Below are positions 6,139-13,588 of a stretch of DNA of 18,509 nucleotides, in pieces. Position 1 is the first letter of the stretch, and each line of letters starts with the position of its first letter. The position numbers were made by a program, and so were the translations under genes. The notes under the pieces were generated by a model. That model was not told the DNA's origin, did no database searches, and was given only the letters and a program-made list of their open reading frames with translations. The DNA is from Magnetococcales bacterium (GTDB taxonomy: Bacteria; Pseudomonadota; Magnetococcia; Magnetococcales; Magnetaquicoccaceae). The stretch spans positions 1-18,509 of the forward strand of contig JADGCE010000033.1 of the NCBI GenBank assembly GCA_015229095.1, written 5' to 3'.

Positions 6139-7827
6139 TTATATCCGGCCTTGCAGGTGGTGATAGGCGGGTCTGCTTTGCAGACGGTTGTCGACCAGGG
6201 GCCCTCCCACAGTAAAGTGATAGAGGCTCTGCCACGCTTCCCCCTGCAGCCCCAGCAGTTGGTGAAAGGTGTCATCAAAATAGCAGCCGATGCCGGTGCC
6301 CCGGATCCCTTCGGCCTCGGCCTCCAGATAGAGGGTCTGTCCCAGCATGCCGGCCTCCCAGAAGAGCGACCGGTAAGCCCAGGCTCCCTGCTGCGCCAGG
6401 GCGGCGGTAAACTCTCCCAGCATGCCCAGGCTGAAGGCTCCATCGGCGGCAATCTCCTGGCGGCAGGAGAGCTGTTGCGCCACCCCGCGCAGATCCCCCT
6501 GGGCCAAACGGTAGAGGGGCAGATGGGCGGGGGCCTCCGCCACCCTTTCCCAGGGGAAGGTGGCTTGCAGGGCCCGTTGCAGCAGCGGCAGTGCCTCCTC
6601 CCGGCGCGGCAGGGCATAGAGACCGGGGGCCAGATCCGTGACCCGGTGCAGCATCAGCAGCAGATGGATGCGGGGCGTGCCGGGCCGCAGATCCCAGGGG
6701 GAGGCGTGGGGGCGGGGCAGGCAGGCATCCAGTATCCGGAAAAAGGCGGCTTTGCCCAGATGAGTGTGGCCATCGTAGCGCTGTGCGCTGCGGCGTTGGC
6801 GGATCAGACGGGCGGCAGGCAGGTCGGGATGGCCCGGTTCCAGGGGAGGCAGGGGTGCGGCAAGGCCGTTCTCCGCCGGGGTGTGTCCCTTCCAGGTGGC
6901 CTGGGCCACCTGGTCGATCTCCGGCCAGGCATGACGATGCAGGGGGCTGAGGCGGTTGGCCTGGCCCAGCCAGGGGCCGTCGGCCACCTGTGCCGCCAGC
7001 GCGGCGACGGAGCAGTCGACGGTGGGGGCCGTTGTCACCGGAGTAGGGGTCGTGCGGATCAACAGGAGCAGATCCGGATGTTCTGCCTCCGGGTCCGCCG
7101 GTTCCTGGGTGGCGGTCAGGGCCATCAGGTGGGCCAGGTCGGCATCGGCGGCTTCGGTCACGATCTCGGCCTGCCATCCCAGCGCCGCCGCCGCATAGCG
7201 CAGGGCGGCGGCGGCATGGCCCACATCCAGTTGGCAATAGCGATAGGCGCGCAGCCCATATTTCCAGGCCTCCCGCCAGTGAATGGAGCTGAGACCCAGC
7301 AAAAAGGTGCCGGGGGCGAACCCCTGCTCCCAGAGCCTCTGCTGCTCGGTCTGGGGGGCCCAGCGTTGTTCCAGCAGATGGTCGCGGCTCAGATAGTGGT
7401 AGACCCCGGCCTCCAGGGTGTTGCCCGGCGGGCCCGCTATGCCGGGCACGATCAAATAACCCTCGGTGGGGTGCAGGTTGCCGCTGGAGGGGTTGCAACG
7501 CAGGGCCCACCATTCGTCCAGATAGGCCTTCCAGGCCGCCAGACCGAGGGAAAGCTCCAGAAAGGTGGCAATACTTTCCCGTCCCAGGGGGTGGGGCGGG
7601 CTCTGGCCAACGCTGTGATAGAGGGCTGCGTGGGGGGTGTGCAGACGATCTCCCCCCAGGGGCAACGCCACCTGCGGGGCGCCGGCAAAGGTGCGGAAGG
7701 GGTTCGGCTGGCTCTCCCAATCCATATAACCGGGACCGGGGGCGGAGCGGTGCGGCGTGTGTTTGCTGAGAGTATGATAGGCGTGTACCCCTTGCACGGG
7801 GTCACCGGGTGGCGTGGATGATGGCAT
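6139..7827 (-). CDS. SagB/ThcOx-type dehydrogenase with two nitroreductase-like domains
   Basis: SagB/ThcOx proteins are FMN-dependent nitroreductase-fold enzymes. Some oxidise thiazolines or oxazolines in ribosomal peptides, but many members have no known substrate. The 562-residue product begins with the family N-terminus AYHTLSKHTPHR...GYMDWESQPNPFRTFAGAP (16-51). The first domain covers about 70-260 and has CNPSSGNLHPTEGYLI at 111-126. The second covers about 335-550, with ARLIRQRRSAQRYDG (339-353), LFWEAGMLGQTLYLEAEAEG (488-507) and TGIGCYFDD (511-519). The ATG at 7827 has GGGAG six bases upstream. Longer readings back to 7998 would translate the palindromic repeat and are unlikely. No precursor peptide, YcaO cyclodehydratase or transporter lies nearby, so a role in peptide modification is unsupported. 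Confidence 0.85.
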   Translation of the reverse strand: MPSSTPPGDPVQGVHAYHTLSKHTPHRSAPGPGYMDWESQPNPFRTFAGAPQVALPLGGDRLHTPHAALYHSVGQSPPHPLGRESIATFLELSLGLAAWKAYLDEWWALRCNPSSGNLHPTEGYLIVPGIAGPPGNTLEAGVYHYLSRDHLLEQRWAPQTEQQRLWEQGFAPGTFLLGLSSIHWREAWKYGLRAYRYCQLDVGHAAAALRYAAAALGWQAEIVTEAADADLAHLMALTATQEPADPEAEHPDLLLLIRTTPTPVTTAPTVDCSVAALAAQVADGPWLGQANRLSPLHRHAWPEIDQVAQATWKGHTPAENGLAAPLPPLEPGHPDLPAARLIRQRRSAQRYDGHTHLGKAAFFRILDACLPRPHASPWDLRPGTPRIHLLLMLHRVTDLAPGLYALPRREEALPLLQRALQATFPWERVAEAPAHLPLYRLAQGDLRGVAQQLSCRQEIAADGAFSLGMLGEFTAALAQQGAWAYRSLFWEAGMLGQTLYLEAEAEGIRGTGIGCYFDDTFHQLLGLQGEAWQSLYHFTVGGPLVDNRLQSRPAYHHLQGRI

Positions 7828-7909
7828 GTTCGGCTCCCAATGGGGTGGATCAGGTGGACCTGCTGGCCGACCCATCTGATTGGACAGGAGAGTAAAAGTA
7901 TCATGGGGG

Positions 7910-8040
7910 CCAGGGGAGATTATCTCCCCTGGCGGGGTGCAGGGGCAGAGCCCCTGCAAGGAGACAGACCTCTGTCGGGGCTTCGCCCCGAACCCCACCA
8001 GGGCTCCGCCCTGGACCCGCCAGGGGGATGATCCCCCTGG
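7910..8040. repeat. Palindromic repeat, copy B: two half-elements in inverted orientation
   Basis: Six consecutive hairpins fill the gap between the chemoreceptor and SagB-like genes. The arms are CCAGGGGAGAT/ATCTCCCCTGG (7910-7932), GCAGGGGC/GCCCCTGC (7939-7957), GACAGA/TCTGTC (7963-7976), CGGGGC/GCCCCG (7976-7990), CCAGGGC/GCCCTGG (7998-8014) and CCAGGGGGAT/ATCCCCCTGG (8020-8040). Read on the minus strand, the right half (8040 down to 7976) matches copy C hairpin by hairpin. The left half is a plus-strand copy of its first two hairpins. The GACAGA/TCTGTC hairpin is the junction. Confidence 0.8.
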
Positions 8041-8070
8041 ACCCGCAATGCTTTCCGATGGGTTGACCCA

Positions 8071-10665
8071 CTACGACCTCTCCTCCAGACAGAGCCGCTG
8101 CAGGGCGGCAAAAAGTTCGGCCTGCCGGGTATGAAACAGCTCCATGGCCTGCCGGGCCTCTGTCAGGCGCGCCTCCTGGAGGAGCCGCTGCACCCGCAGT
8201 GCTGCCCGGTGGGTCTCTCCATGGGCACGGAGCGTATCGGGGGTGGCGGGCAGGGCGCGCAGCAACGGCTCCAGGGGACACCCCTCCCCCTGCACCACCC
8301 CCTCCGCCAACGGTTCGCCGCCGTGGAGTTGGCGCAACAACCCCACCACCAACGTGCCATGGGCCGCATACAAGGGGTGCAACGACGCACACTGCGGCAC
8401 CGCCACCAACCCCGGCGGGCCGGCAGCGTGTGAAGCGGTCGCCCGACCGAGTTGGGCCGCCAGCTGTCCCCAGGCCATCACCTGGAGCAGTGGCCCCAAC
8501 CATGGGTTGGCCGCCCCCTCCTCTCGCCGGCATTGCGAAAGGGTGGCTGCGGCACGCTGCGCCTTGCCGATGGAGGAGAGGGCCAGGGTGGAGAGGTCAA
8601 TGATGGCATCATTCTGGTGCGCCACATCCTTGGCAGAGGTCCAGGCCGTTTCGCTGGCAGAGGCAATGCCCTGGGTCAACATCTCCGTCGCGGCGGCGGT
8701 GGTGGCCACCTCCTGGGCAGCCTCCCGCAGCTGGCCGGTATGATCGAGGAGCTGCGCGGCGTTGCGGGACAACCCCTGCATGGAGAGCAGCACATCCTGG
8801 GTGGCCTCCGTCTGGTCGTTCACCCGTTGATCGATCTCCCGGTTGGCGGCGGAGAGATGGAGGGTCAAACCGGCAAACTGCTTCACCATGGCCAGGGCAT
8901 CTTCTGTCATGCCCTGCATCTCCCGGATCCGCTCCCCGATCATCTGGGTAGCCCGACTGGTCTGCTGTGCCAACTCCTTCACCTCGTTGGCCACCACCGC
9001 GAAACCGGTGCCAAAGGCCCCCGCGCCCGCCGCCTCGATGGCAGCATTCAGGGCCAGAATATTGGTCTGCTCGGCAATATCGTCGATTGCCGCCACCACT
9101 TTGCTGATGGCCAGGGCCGACTGGGACAATTTGTGGATGCTATGCTGGACATCCCGGGAGAGTTGATCCGCACGACTCGATTCCTGGGTGGTGCGGGCGG
9201 CCAATTGTCGAATGTGTGTGAAAGAGCCGGTCACCTCCTGGACGGCCAGGACGGAGAGCCCAATGGCCTGCTCCATCTCATGCACACAGCCATTCACATC
9301 GGTCAAATGGTTGTCAATGGTGCCGACGGCGGTCAGTGTGGTGGCGATGGAGTTGCCCACGTCGGTGGCGCTGCCCGTGATGATCTGCAACCGCTCCCCC
9401 AAGGCCAGAAAGGATTCATAGGTATCCTGGGTAAAGCTCGCAACCTGCCCCATGGACTCCTCTATCCGTTGCACAGCCTGGACAATGATCCGGATGGCTT
9501 CTGTTTCCTGCTTTCCCCCCTCTGCCGGTGGAGAGCCACCCGGCTCGCCCACCTCCGGCAGCCCCTCCCGGAGAAAAGCGGCGAGCTGGTCGTACAGATG
9601 CAGGCGACGGGCCTGCCCGCGCAGGAGATCCTGCAGGCGATGCAGCCCCTGGATAATGGCCGCGCGCTCCTCCTGGGGCCTCTCTTCTCCCTCCGGGCTG
9701 AGGGCAGCCACCGCAGCCTGCAGCGCCTGCCAGAGCCGCCGCTGGCGGTATTGCCACCCCAGCAGCCCCAGCAGCGTCAGCAGCAGCACCCCGGAGAGCC
9801 CATATCCCCACCGGAGTGTGGTCAACAACGGCGCGGCGGCCAGCAGGGATTCCGCCGATTGCACATGCAACAACAGCCACCCCAGAGTGGGCAACGGGGC
9901 ATAATAGGCATAGTAGGTCTGCCCCTGATGGGAGAAACTCTCCCATCCCCACGCACCCCGCCGGGCGCGGTCCAGGATGCGGTTGAAGGTCACCTTGTCC
10001 ATCACCGAGGTGATGGGGGGGGCCGCATCCGACCAGCGGGGCGACTCCCTCTCCACCCCTTCCGGGGGGGCAAAATCCACGTTGCGCTGGCTGTCGGCCA
10101 CCAGCAGACCGGCATCGGTCACCAGCAGGATGCGCCCCTGGCGGGTCGGGGGCGGCGGTGGTTGGCCCCCTGGAGGGGGTGCTGCACCCTGCACCACCGC
10201 CTGCAGGCGGCTCAATGGAATTTCATAAAGGTAGGGGTCGGATTCCCCGGGGCGCACCGACAGGGTATGGGCAAAGACCCAGCTTTTGCTGAGCGGGGAA
10301 ACGTAGGGGGGCAGCCACCCCTCTTCCTCCGGCTCCCCGCCCCCTCTGTGGGCGGTGTTGCGGGGAAAGCGGCAGTTGCCCAGAATGGGCGCAGGAGCGG
10401 AGCGGGCCCCCTGGGCCGGTGGGCGGAGACAGTAGGCGCGAAAGGCCGGCTCCGACAGGGCCAACCGCAGATCCTGGCGGGCCTGGCTGTGCAACGCCTC
10501 GATCTGCCCCAGGGGGGCAGGCAACGCCCCTTGCATCCCCTCAACGGCACGGGCCAGCGCCGCCTCCGTCGTGAAGCGGTTGGCCAGCAGGGTCGCACCC
10601 GCCCCCACGCCAAGCAACGCGGCCACAAGCAAAAACAACCGATAGGTGCTGCGGTTGAAAGACAT
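8071..10665 (-). CDS. Methyl-accepting chemotaxis protein with a CZB-like C-terminus
   Basis: Chemoreceptors control CheA kinase and flagellar motion from the inner membrane. The 864-residue protein has a first membrane segment at about 8-28. A periplasmic part of about 260 residues ends in a Cache-like segment (TYYAYYAPLPTLGWLLLHVQ, 250-269). The second membrane segment is at about 285-305. A long helical cytoplasmic region contains the signalling hairpin (IAEQTNILALNAAIEAAGAG, 530-549; GFAVVANEVKELA, 554-566). The tip differs from consensus: EAARAGExGRG is EAAGAGAFGTG here. The last 140 residues resemble a degenerate CZB zinc domain, with Cys759, HPLYAAHG (763-770) and HGETH (815-819), but lack the usual first His. 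The start is chosen because GGGGGG lies four bases upstream; a start at 10701 is also open. No HAMP domain is obvious. Confidence 0.9.
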   Translation of the reverse strand: MSFNRSTYRLFLLVAALLGVGAGATLLANRFTTEAALARAVEGMQGALPAPLGQIEALHSQARQDLRLALSEPAFRAYCLRPPAQGARSAPAPILGNCRFPRNTAHRGGGEPEEEGWLPPYVSPLSKSWVFAHTLSVRPGESDPYLYEIPLSRLQAVVQGAAPPPGGQPPPPPTRQGRILLVTDAGLLVADSQRNVDFAPPEGVERESPRWSDAAPPITSVMDKVTFNRILDRARRGAWGWESFSHQGQTYYAYYAPLPTLGWLLLHVQSAESLLAAAPLLTTLRWGYGLSGVLLLTLLGLLGWQYRQRRLWQALQAAVAALSPEGEERPQEERAAIIQGLHRLQDLLRGQARRLHLYDQLAAFLREGLPEVGEPGGSPPAEGGKQETEAIRIIVQAVQRIEESMGQVASFTQDTYESFLALGERLQIITGSATDVGNSIATTLTAVGTIDNHLTDVNGCVHEMEQAIGLSVLAVQEVTGSFTHIRQLAARTTQESSRADQLSRDVQHSIHKLSQSALAISKVVAAIDDIAEQTNILALNAAIEAAGAGAFGTGFAVVANEVKELAQQTSRATQMIGERIREMQGMTEDALAMVKQFAGLTLHLSAANREIDQRVNDQTEATQDVLLSMQGLSRNAAQLLDHTGQLREAAQEVATTAAATEMLTQGIASASETAWTSAKDVAHQNDAIIDLSTLALSSIGKAQRAAATLSQCRREEGAANPWLGPLLQVMAWGQLAAQLGRATASHAAGPPGLVAVPQCASLHPLYAAHGTLVVGLLRQLHGGEPLAEGVVQGEGCPLEPLLRALPATPDTLRAHGETHRAALRVQRLLQEARLTEARQAMELFHTRQAELFAALQRLCLEERS

Positions 10666-10716
10666 CCGACCCCCCGTCGTCTGGTGATAAAACATCTGCA
10701 TCGATTCGGAGTTGTG

Positions 10717-10935
10717 TCACCGCCACTGCCGCAGGGCTGCGCAGATGCGCCCCACATGACAGCGACACTGCTGTTCATCCCTGGGGGAGATCCCCTCATT
10801 GTGCATGCGGCACAGATCGGTATGATCCCCGGTGCCGTGAGGGACGGAGAGCAGCACCCGGCGCAGGGCCTCTGCCCTCTCCCGGGCAGCCTCCAACTGG
10901 GCCAGCAACGCCTGGGAACCCTCTGCCTCGTTCAC
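10717..10935 (-). CDS. Small Cys/His-rich protein of unknown function
   Basis: I do not recognise this 72-residue product. Its N-terminal half is a charged, Ala/Leu-rich predicted helix (SQALLAQLEAARERAEALRR). The C-terminal half has four Cys and two nearby His: Cys42, His45, Cys57, Cys59, His60 and Cys65. This spacing could bind a metal or cofactor. It has no signal peptide or membrane segment. The GTG start overlaps the TGA stop of the aminotransferase gene as GTGA, with GCAGG seven bases upstream, so translation is probably coupled. Third codon positions are strongly G/C like the neighbours. The chemoreceptor start follows 51 bases later. These points favour a real gene, but no homology was recognised. 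Confidence 0.6.
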   Translation of the reverse strand: MNEAEGSQALLAQLEAARERAEALRRVLLSVPHGTGDHTDLCRMHNEGISPRDEQQCRCHVGRICAALRQWR

Positions 10936-12023
10936 GCCAACGCCTGCAGCAGGGCTGCGATGATGCGATCCTGCTCGGTGGTGGAGAGAAAGGGATGCAT
11001 GGGCAACGAGAGCACCTCCCGGGCGGCCTGATTGGCGACCGGAAAGGCCTCTTCCGGATAACCCAGGCTGGCGAACACCCCCTGGCGATGCAGTGGCGCC
11101 GGATAGTGGATGGCGGTGGGAATGCCCATCTGGGTCAAATGGCGTTGTACCGCATCCCTCTGTGGGATCCGCACGGTAAACTGGGCGTAGACGCTGAGGC
11201 AGTCGGCGGCCACGACCGGCAGTTGCACCCGCCCTTGCAGATGGCTCCGATAATATGCCGCCACCCGCTGGCGGGCGGCGATTTCCGCTTCAAAGTGGGG
11301 CAACTTGGCCAGCAAAACCGCAGCCTGCAGGGTATCCAGCCGGCCATTGATGCCCAACAGGGCATGCTGATAACGGGCCACCTGGCCATGTTCACGAATG
11401 ACGCGCAGCCGTTCCGCCAACTGGGCATCGTCGGTAAAGGCCATCCCCCCATCCCCGTAGCAGCCCAGGGGTTTGGCCGGAAAGAAGGAGGTGGCGCCGG
11501 CCTTGCTCAGGGAGCAGGAACGCCGTCCCCGGTAGAGGGCCCCGAAGGATTGACAGCCATCCTCCAGACACAGCAGGCCGTGCCGGTCGGCAATGGCATT
11601 GATGGCATCAAAGTCGGCACACTGGCCATAGAGGCTGACCGGCAGGATGGCGCGACTGCGGGGGGTGATGGCGGCCTCCAGACGGTGGACATCCAGATTC
11701 AGGGTGTCGGGATCCAGATCCACGAAGACCGGCTTGGCCCCCAGCAAGGCGATCACCTCCGCCGTGGCGATAAAGGTGAAGGGGGTGGTGATGACCTCGT
11801 CGCCCGGCCCGATGCCCCAGGCCATCAGCACGGCCAGCAGGCTGTCGGTTCCCGAAGAGAAGCCCACCCCGTGGGCCACGCCGACAAAGCGGGCCAGGGC
11901 CTCCTCCAACTGGGCCACCTGGGGTCCGTTGACAAACAGGGCCGAATCCAGCACCTCCTGCATGGCGGTGTCGATGGCGGTTTTATAGGTTTGGTATTGG
12001 GTTTGCAGATCGATAAAACGCAT
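10932..12023 (-). CDS. wbpE: DegT/DnrJ/EryC1-family sugar aminotransferase, WbpE-like
   Basis: This is a PLP-dependent aminotransferase that aminates a keto-sugar nucleotide. The 363-residue sequence closely resembles WbpE/WlbC, which converts UDP-2-acetamido-3-keto-glucuronate to the 3-amino sugar on the route to UDP-di-N-acetyl-mannuronate of lipopolysaccharide. Shared stretches are PVSLYGQCADFDAINAIA (128-145), SFFPAKPLGCYGDGGM (179-194) with the PLP lysine at Lys184, and GRLDTLQAAVLLAKL. The Asp that holds the PLP pyridine nitrogen is at 155 in LEDGCQSFG. No other genes of the pathway (wbpA, wbpB, wbpD, wbpI) are in the window, so the exact substrate is inferred from sequence likeness. 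It lies 75 bases downstream of lysA and overlaps the next small gene by GTGA. No strong Shine-Dalgarno sequence is visible. Confidence 0.85.
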   Translation of the reverse strand: MRFIDLQTQYQTYKTAIDTAMQEVLDSALFVNGPQVAQLEEALARFVGVAHGVGFSSGTDSLLAVLMAWGIGPGDEVITTPFTFIATAEVIALLGAKPVFVDLDPDTLNLDVHRLEAAITPRSRAILPVSLYGQCADFDAINAIADRHGLLCLEDGCQSFGALYRGRRSCSLSKAGATSFFPAKPLGCYGDGGMAFTDDAQLAERLRVIREHGQVARYQHALLGINGRLDTLQAAVLLAKLPHFEAEIAARQRVAAYYRSHLQGRVQLPVVAADCLSVYAQFTVRIPQRDAVQRHLTQMGIPTAIHYPAPLHRQGVFASLGYPEEAFPVANQAAREVLSLPMHPFLSTTEQDRIIAALLQALA

Positions 12024-12098
12024 CTCTTGGTTCTTTTGTCCTGGTGATGCCAGAGACGCCGCTCTCCGGCGGCTTCCTCTTCCTTCCCTCTGGCTGGT

Positions 12099-13376
12099 TT
12101 ATGTCGACGCCCCGAACAGACTCTCGTTTTCCAGCAATTGCTCGATGCTCTCCCGGCGGCGCACCACCGCAAAGCGGTCGCCCCGCACCATCACCTCGGC
12201 GACCCGGGGCCGGGTGTTATAGTTGCTGCTCATGACAAAGCCATAGGCGCCGGCAGAACGCACCGCCAGCAGATCCCCCTCCTGGAAGGTGGGCAACAGG
12301 CGATCATGGGCGAAAAAGTCACCCGATTCACAGATGGGCCCCACCACATCGGTAGCGCGCTCCTCCCGGCCAAACCGCCGTGCCACGGGCAGGATGGCAT
12401 GATGGGCGTTGTAGAGCGCCGGACGGAGCAGATCATTCATGCCGGCATCCAGAATCAGGAACCGTTTTTCCTCTCCCTCCTTTGAATATTCCACACGCGC
12501 CACCAACACCCCCGCATTGCCGGCGATCACCCGCCCGGGTTCCAGGATCAGGGTGCCCTGTCGCTGGGCAAAGGGGCTGTGGGCCAACTCGGCCAGCAGG
12601 GCGCTGGCATAGAGGCGGGGATGGGGGGGCAGGCGGCCCTCCTCATAGGGGATGCCCAGGCCGCCCCCCAGATCCAGATAGCGCAGGGGGATCCCTTCCC
12701 GCTCCAGGCTGTTCAGCAGCAGCAAAACCCGCCGCAGGGCATCGACGAAGGGTTCCAGGGCGGTCAACTGGGAACCGATATGGCAATCCAACCCCAACAG
12801 CTCCACATGGGGCAGCGTGGCGGCCTCCCGATAGAGGGCGAGGGCCTGGTTGTAGGGGATGCCAAACTTGTTGCGGCGCAGGCCGGTGGAGATGTGGGGA
12901 TGGGTTTGCGGATCCACGTCGGGGTTGATGCGCAGGGCTACCGGCGCCCGACGACCCAGCAGGCCAGCCAGGGTGTTGAGACGATGCAACTCCCCGACCG
13001 ACTCGACGTTGAACAGCAAAATGCCATACTCCAAAGCAGACCGTATCTCCTGGCTGGTTTTGCCCACTCCGGAAAAGACAATCCGCTCCGGTGGGCAGCC
13101 GACCCGTTGCACGCGGGCCAGTTCGCCGGCGGAGACGATATCGAAGCCCGCCCCTTGCTGCAACAGGGTGTCCAGTACGGCCAGGTTGCTGTTGGCCTTG
13201 ACCGAATAGCAAATCAGGTGGGGTGCAGCGGCGAAGGCATCCCGGAACACCGCAAAGTGGTGCTGCAGGGTCTGCTCGGAGTAGCAGTAGAAGGGGGTTC
13301 CCACGGCCCTGGCGATCTGCTCCAGAGGCACCCGCTCGCAGTAGAGTTGATTGTCCCGATAAACAAAGTGATCCAT
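12099..13376 (-). CDS. lysA: Diaminopimelate decarboxylase (LysA)
   Basis: LysA removes CO2 from meso-diaminopimelate to give lysine, the last step of lysine synthesis; PLP is the cofactor. The 425-residue protein is a fold-type III PLP enzyme of usual length. Visible features are the Schiff-base lysine Lys60 in YSVKANSN, His199 in CHIGSQ, the phosphate-binding GGGLGIPY (237-244), EPGR (279-282), and the dimer-partner active-site segment CESGD (349-353) followed by GAYG (376-379) and NYN (385-387). The start at 13376 matches the family N-terminus (MDHFVYRDNQLYCE). It lies 48 bases after the lptM stop, the classical lptM-lysA pairing. Confidence 0.97.
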   Translation of the reverse strand: MDHFVYRDNQLYCERVPLEQIARAVGTPFYCYSEQTLQHHFAVFRDAFAAAPHLICYSVKANSNLAVLDTLLQQGAGFDIVSAGELARVQRVGCPPERIVFSGVGKTSQEIRSALEYGILLFNVESVGELHRLNTLAGLLGRRAPVALRINPDVDPQTHPHISTGLRRNKFGIPYNQALALYREAATLPHVELLGLDCHIGSQLTALEPFVDALRRVLLLLNSLEREGIPLRYLDLGGGLGIPYEEGRLPPHPRLYASALLAELAHSPFAQRQGTLILEPGRVIAGNAGVLVARVEYSKEGEEKRFLILDAGMNDLLRPALYNAHHAILPVARRFGREERATDVVGPICESGDFFAHDRLLPTFQEGDLLAVRSAGAYGFVMSSNYNTRPRVAEVMVRGDRFAVVRRRESIEQLLENESLFGAST

Positions 13377-13424
13377 GCTGATCCCGCGCCCAGTCAGGAG
13401 AGTTTTACGCCGCCGTCCACCCCT

Positions 13425-13565
13425 TCACTCCCCGGTCGTGGGGGAGGGGGGCGCGCCCTGTCCGCTTTTGGCGGCGGGTGGGCCGGGCAGATAGAGCGCA
13501 CCCTTGTGACCACAGCCTGCCAGCAGCCCGATCAGCGACAACAGCACCAGCCCACGCAGCAGCAT
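13425..13565 (-). CDS. lptM: LptM (YifL)-type small lipoprotein
   Basis: This 46-residue lipoprotein begins MLLRGLVLLSLIGLLAGCGH, a short signal peptide with the lipobox LAGC and lipidated Cys18. The next residues, GHKGALYLPGPP, match the conserved motif of LptM/YifL, usually seen as GQKGPLYLP. In E. coli LptM assists maturation of the LptD-LptE lipopolysaccharide translocon at the outer membrane. The tail is short and Pro/Ser-rich. A GGGGAG Shine-Dalgarno sequence lies seven bases before the ATG. The gene is directly upstream of lysA, as in many proteobacteria, and 23 bases downstream of the hemerythrin gene. It is easily missed because of its size. Confidence 0.9.
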   Translation of the reverse strand: MLLRGLVLLSLIGLLAGCGHKGALYLPGPPAAKSGQGAPPSPTTGE

Positions 13566-13588
13566 GGCAAGACTCCCCGGGGGTAACC

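Noticed and set aside
5179..7821. An 880-codon open frame on the plus strand across the FimV-like and SagB-like genes
   Set aside because: Its translation is low-complexity Gly/Gln/Arg-rich with no recognisable domain. It is the complement of two well-supported genes; long antisense frames are expected in GC-rich DNA.
7828..7998. N-terminal extension of the SagB-like protein to an ATG at 7998
   Set aside because: It would translate part of palindromic repeat B. The ATG at 7827 has a better ribosome-binding site and matches the family start.
8452..11031. An 859-codon open frame on the plus strand opposite the chemoreceptor
   Set aside because: It mirrors the chemoreceptor and the adjoining 72-residue gene, has no recognisable motif, and the minus strand carries clear chemoreceptor sequence.
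12058..12073. Hairpin GCCGC/GCGGC between lysA and the aminotransferase as a terminator
   Set aside because: The stem is only five pairs and no T-run follows on the minus strand. It is not enough to call a terminator.
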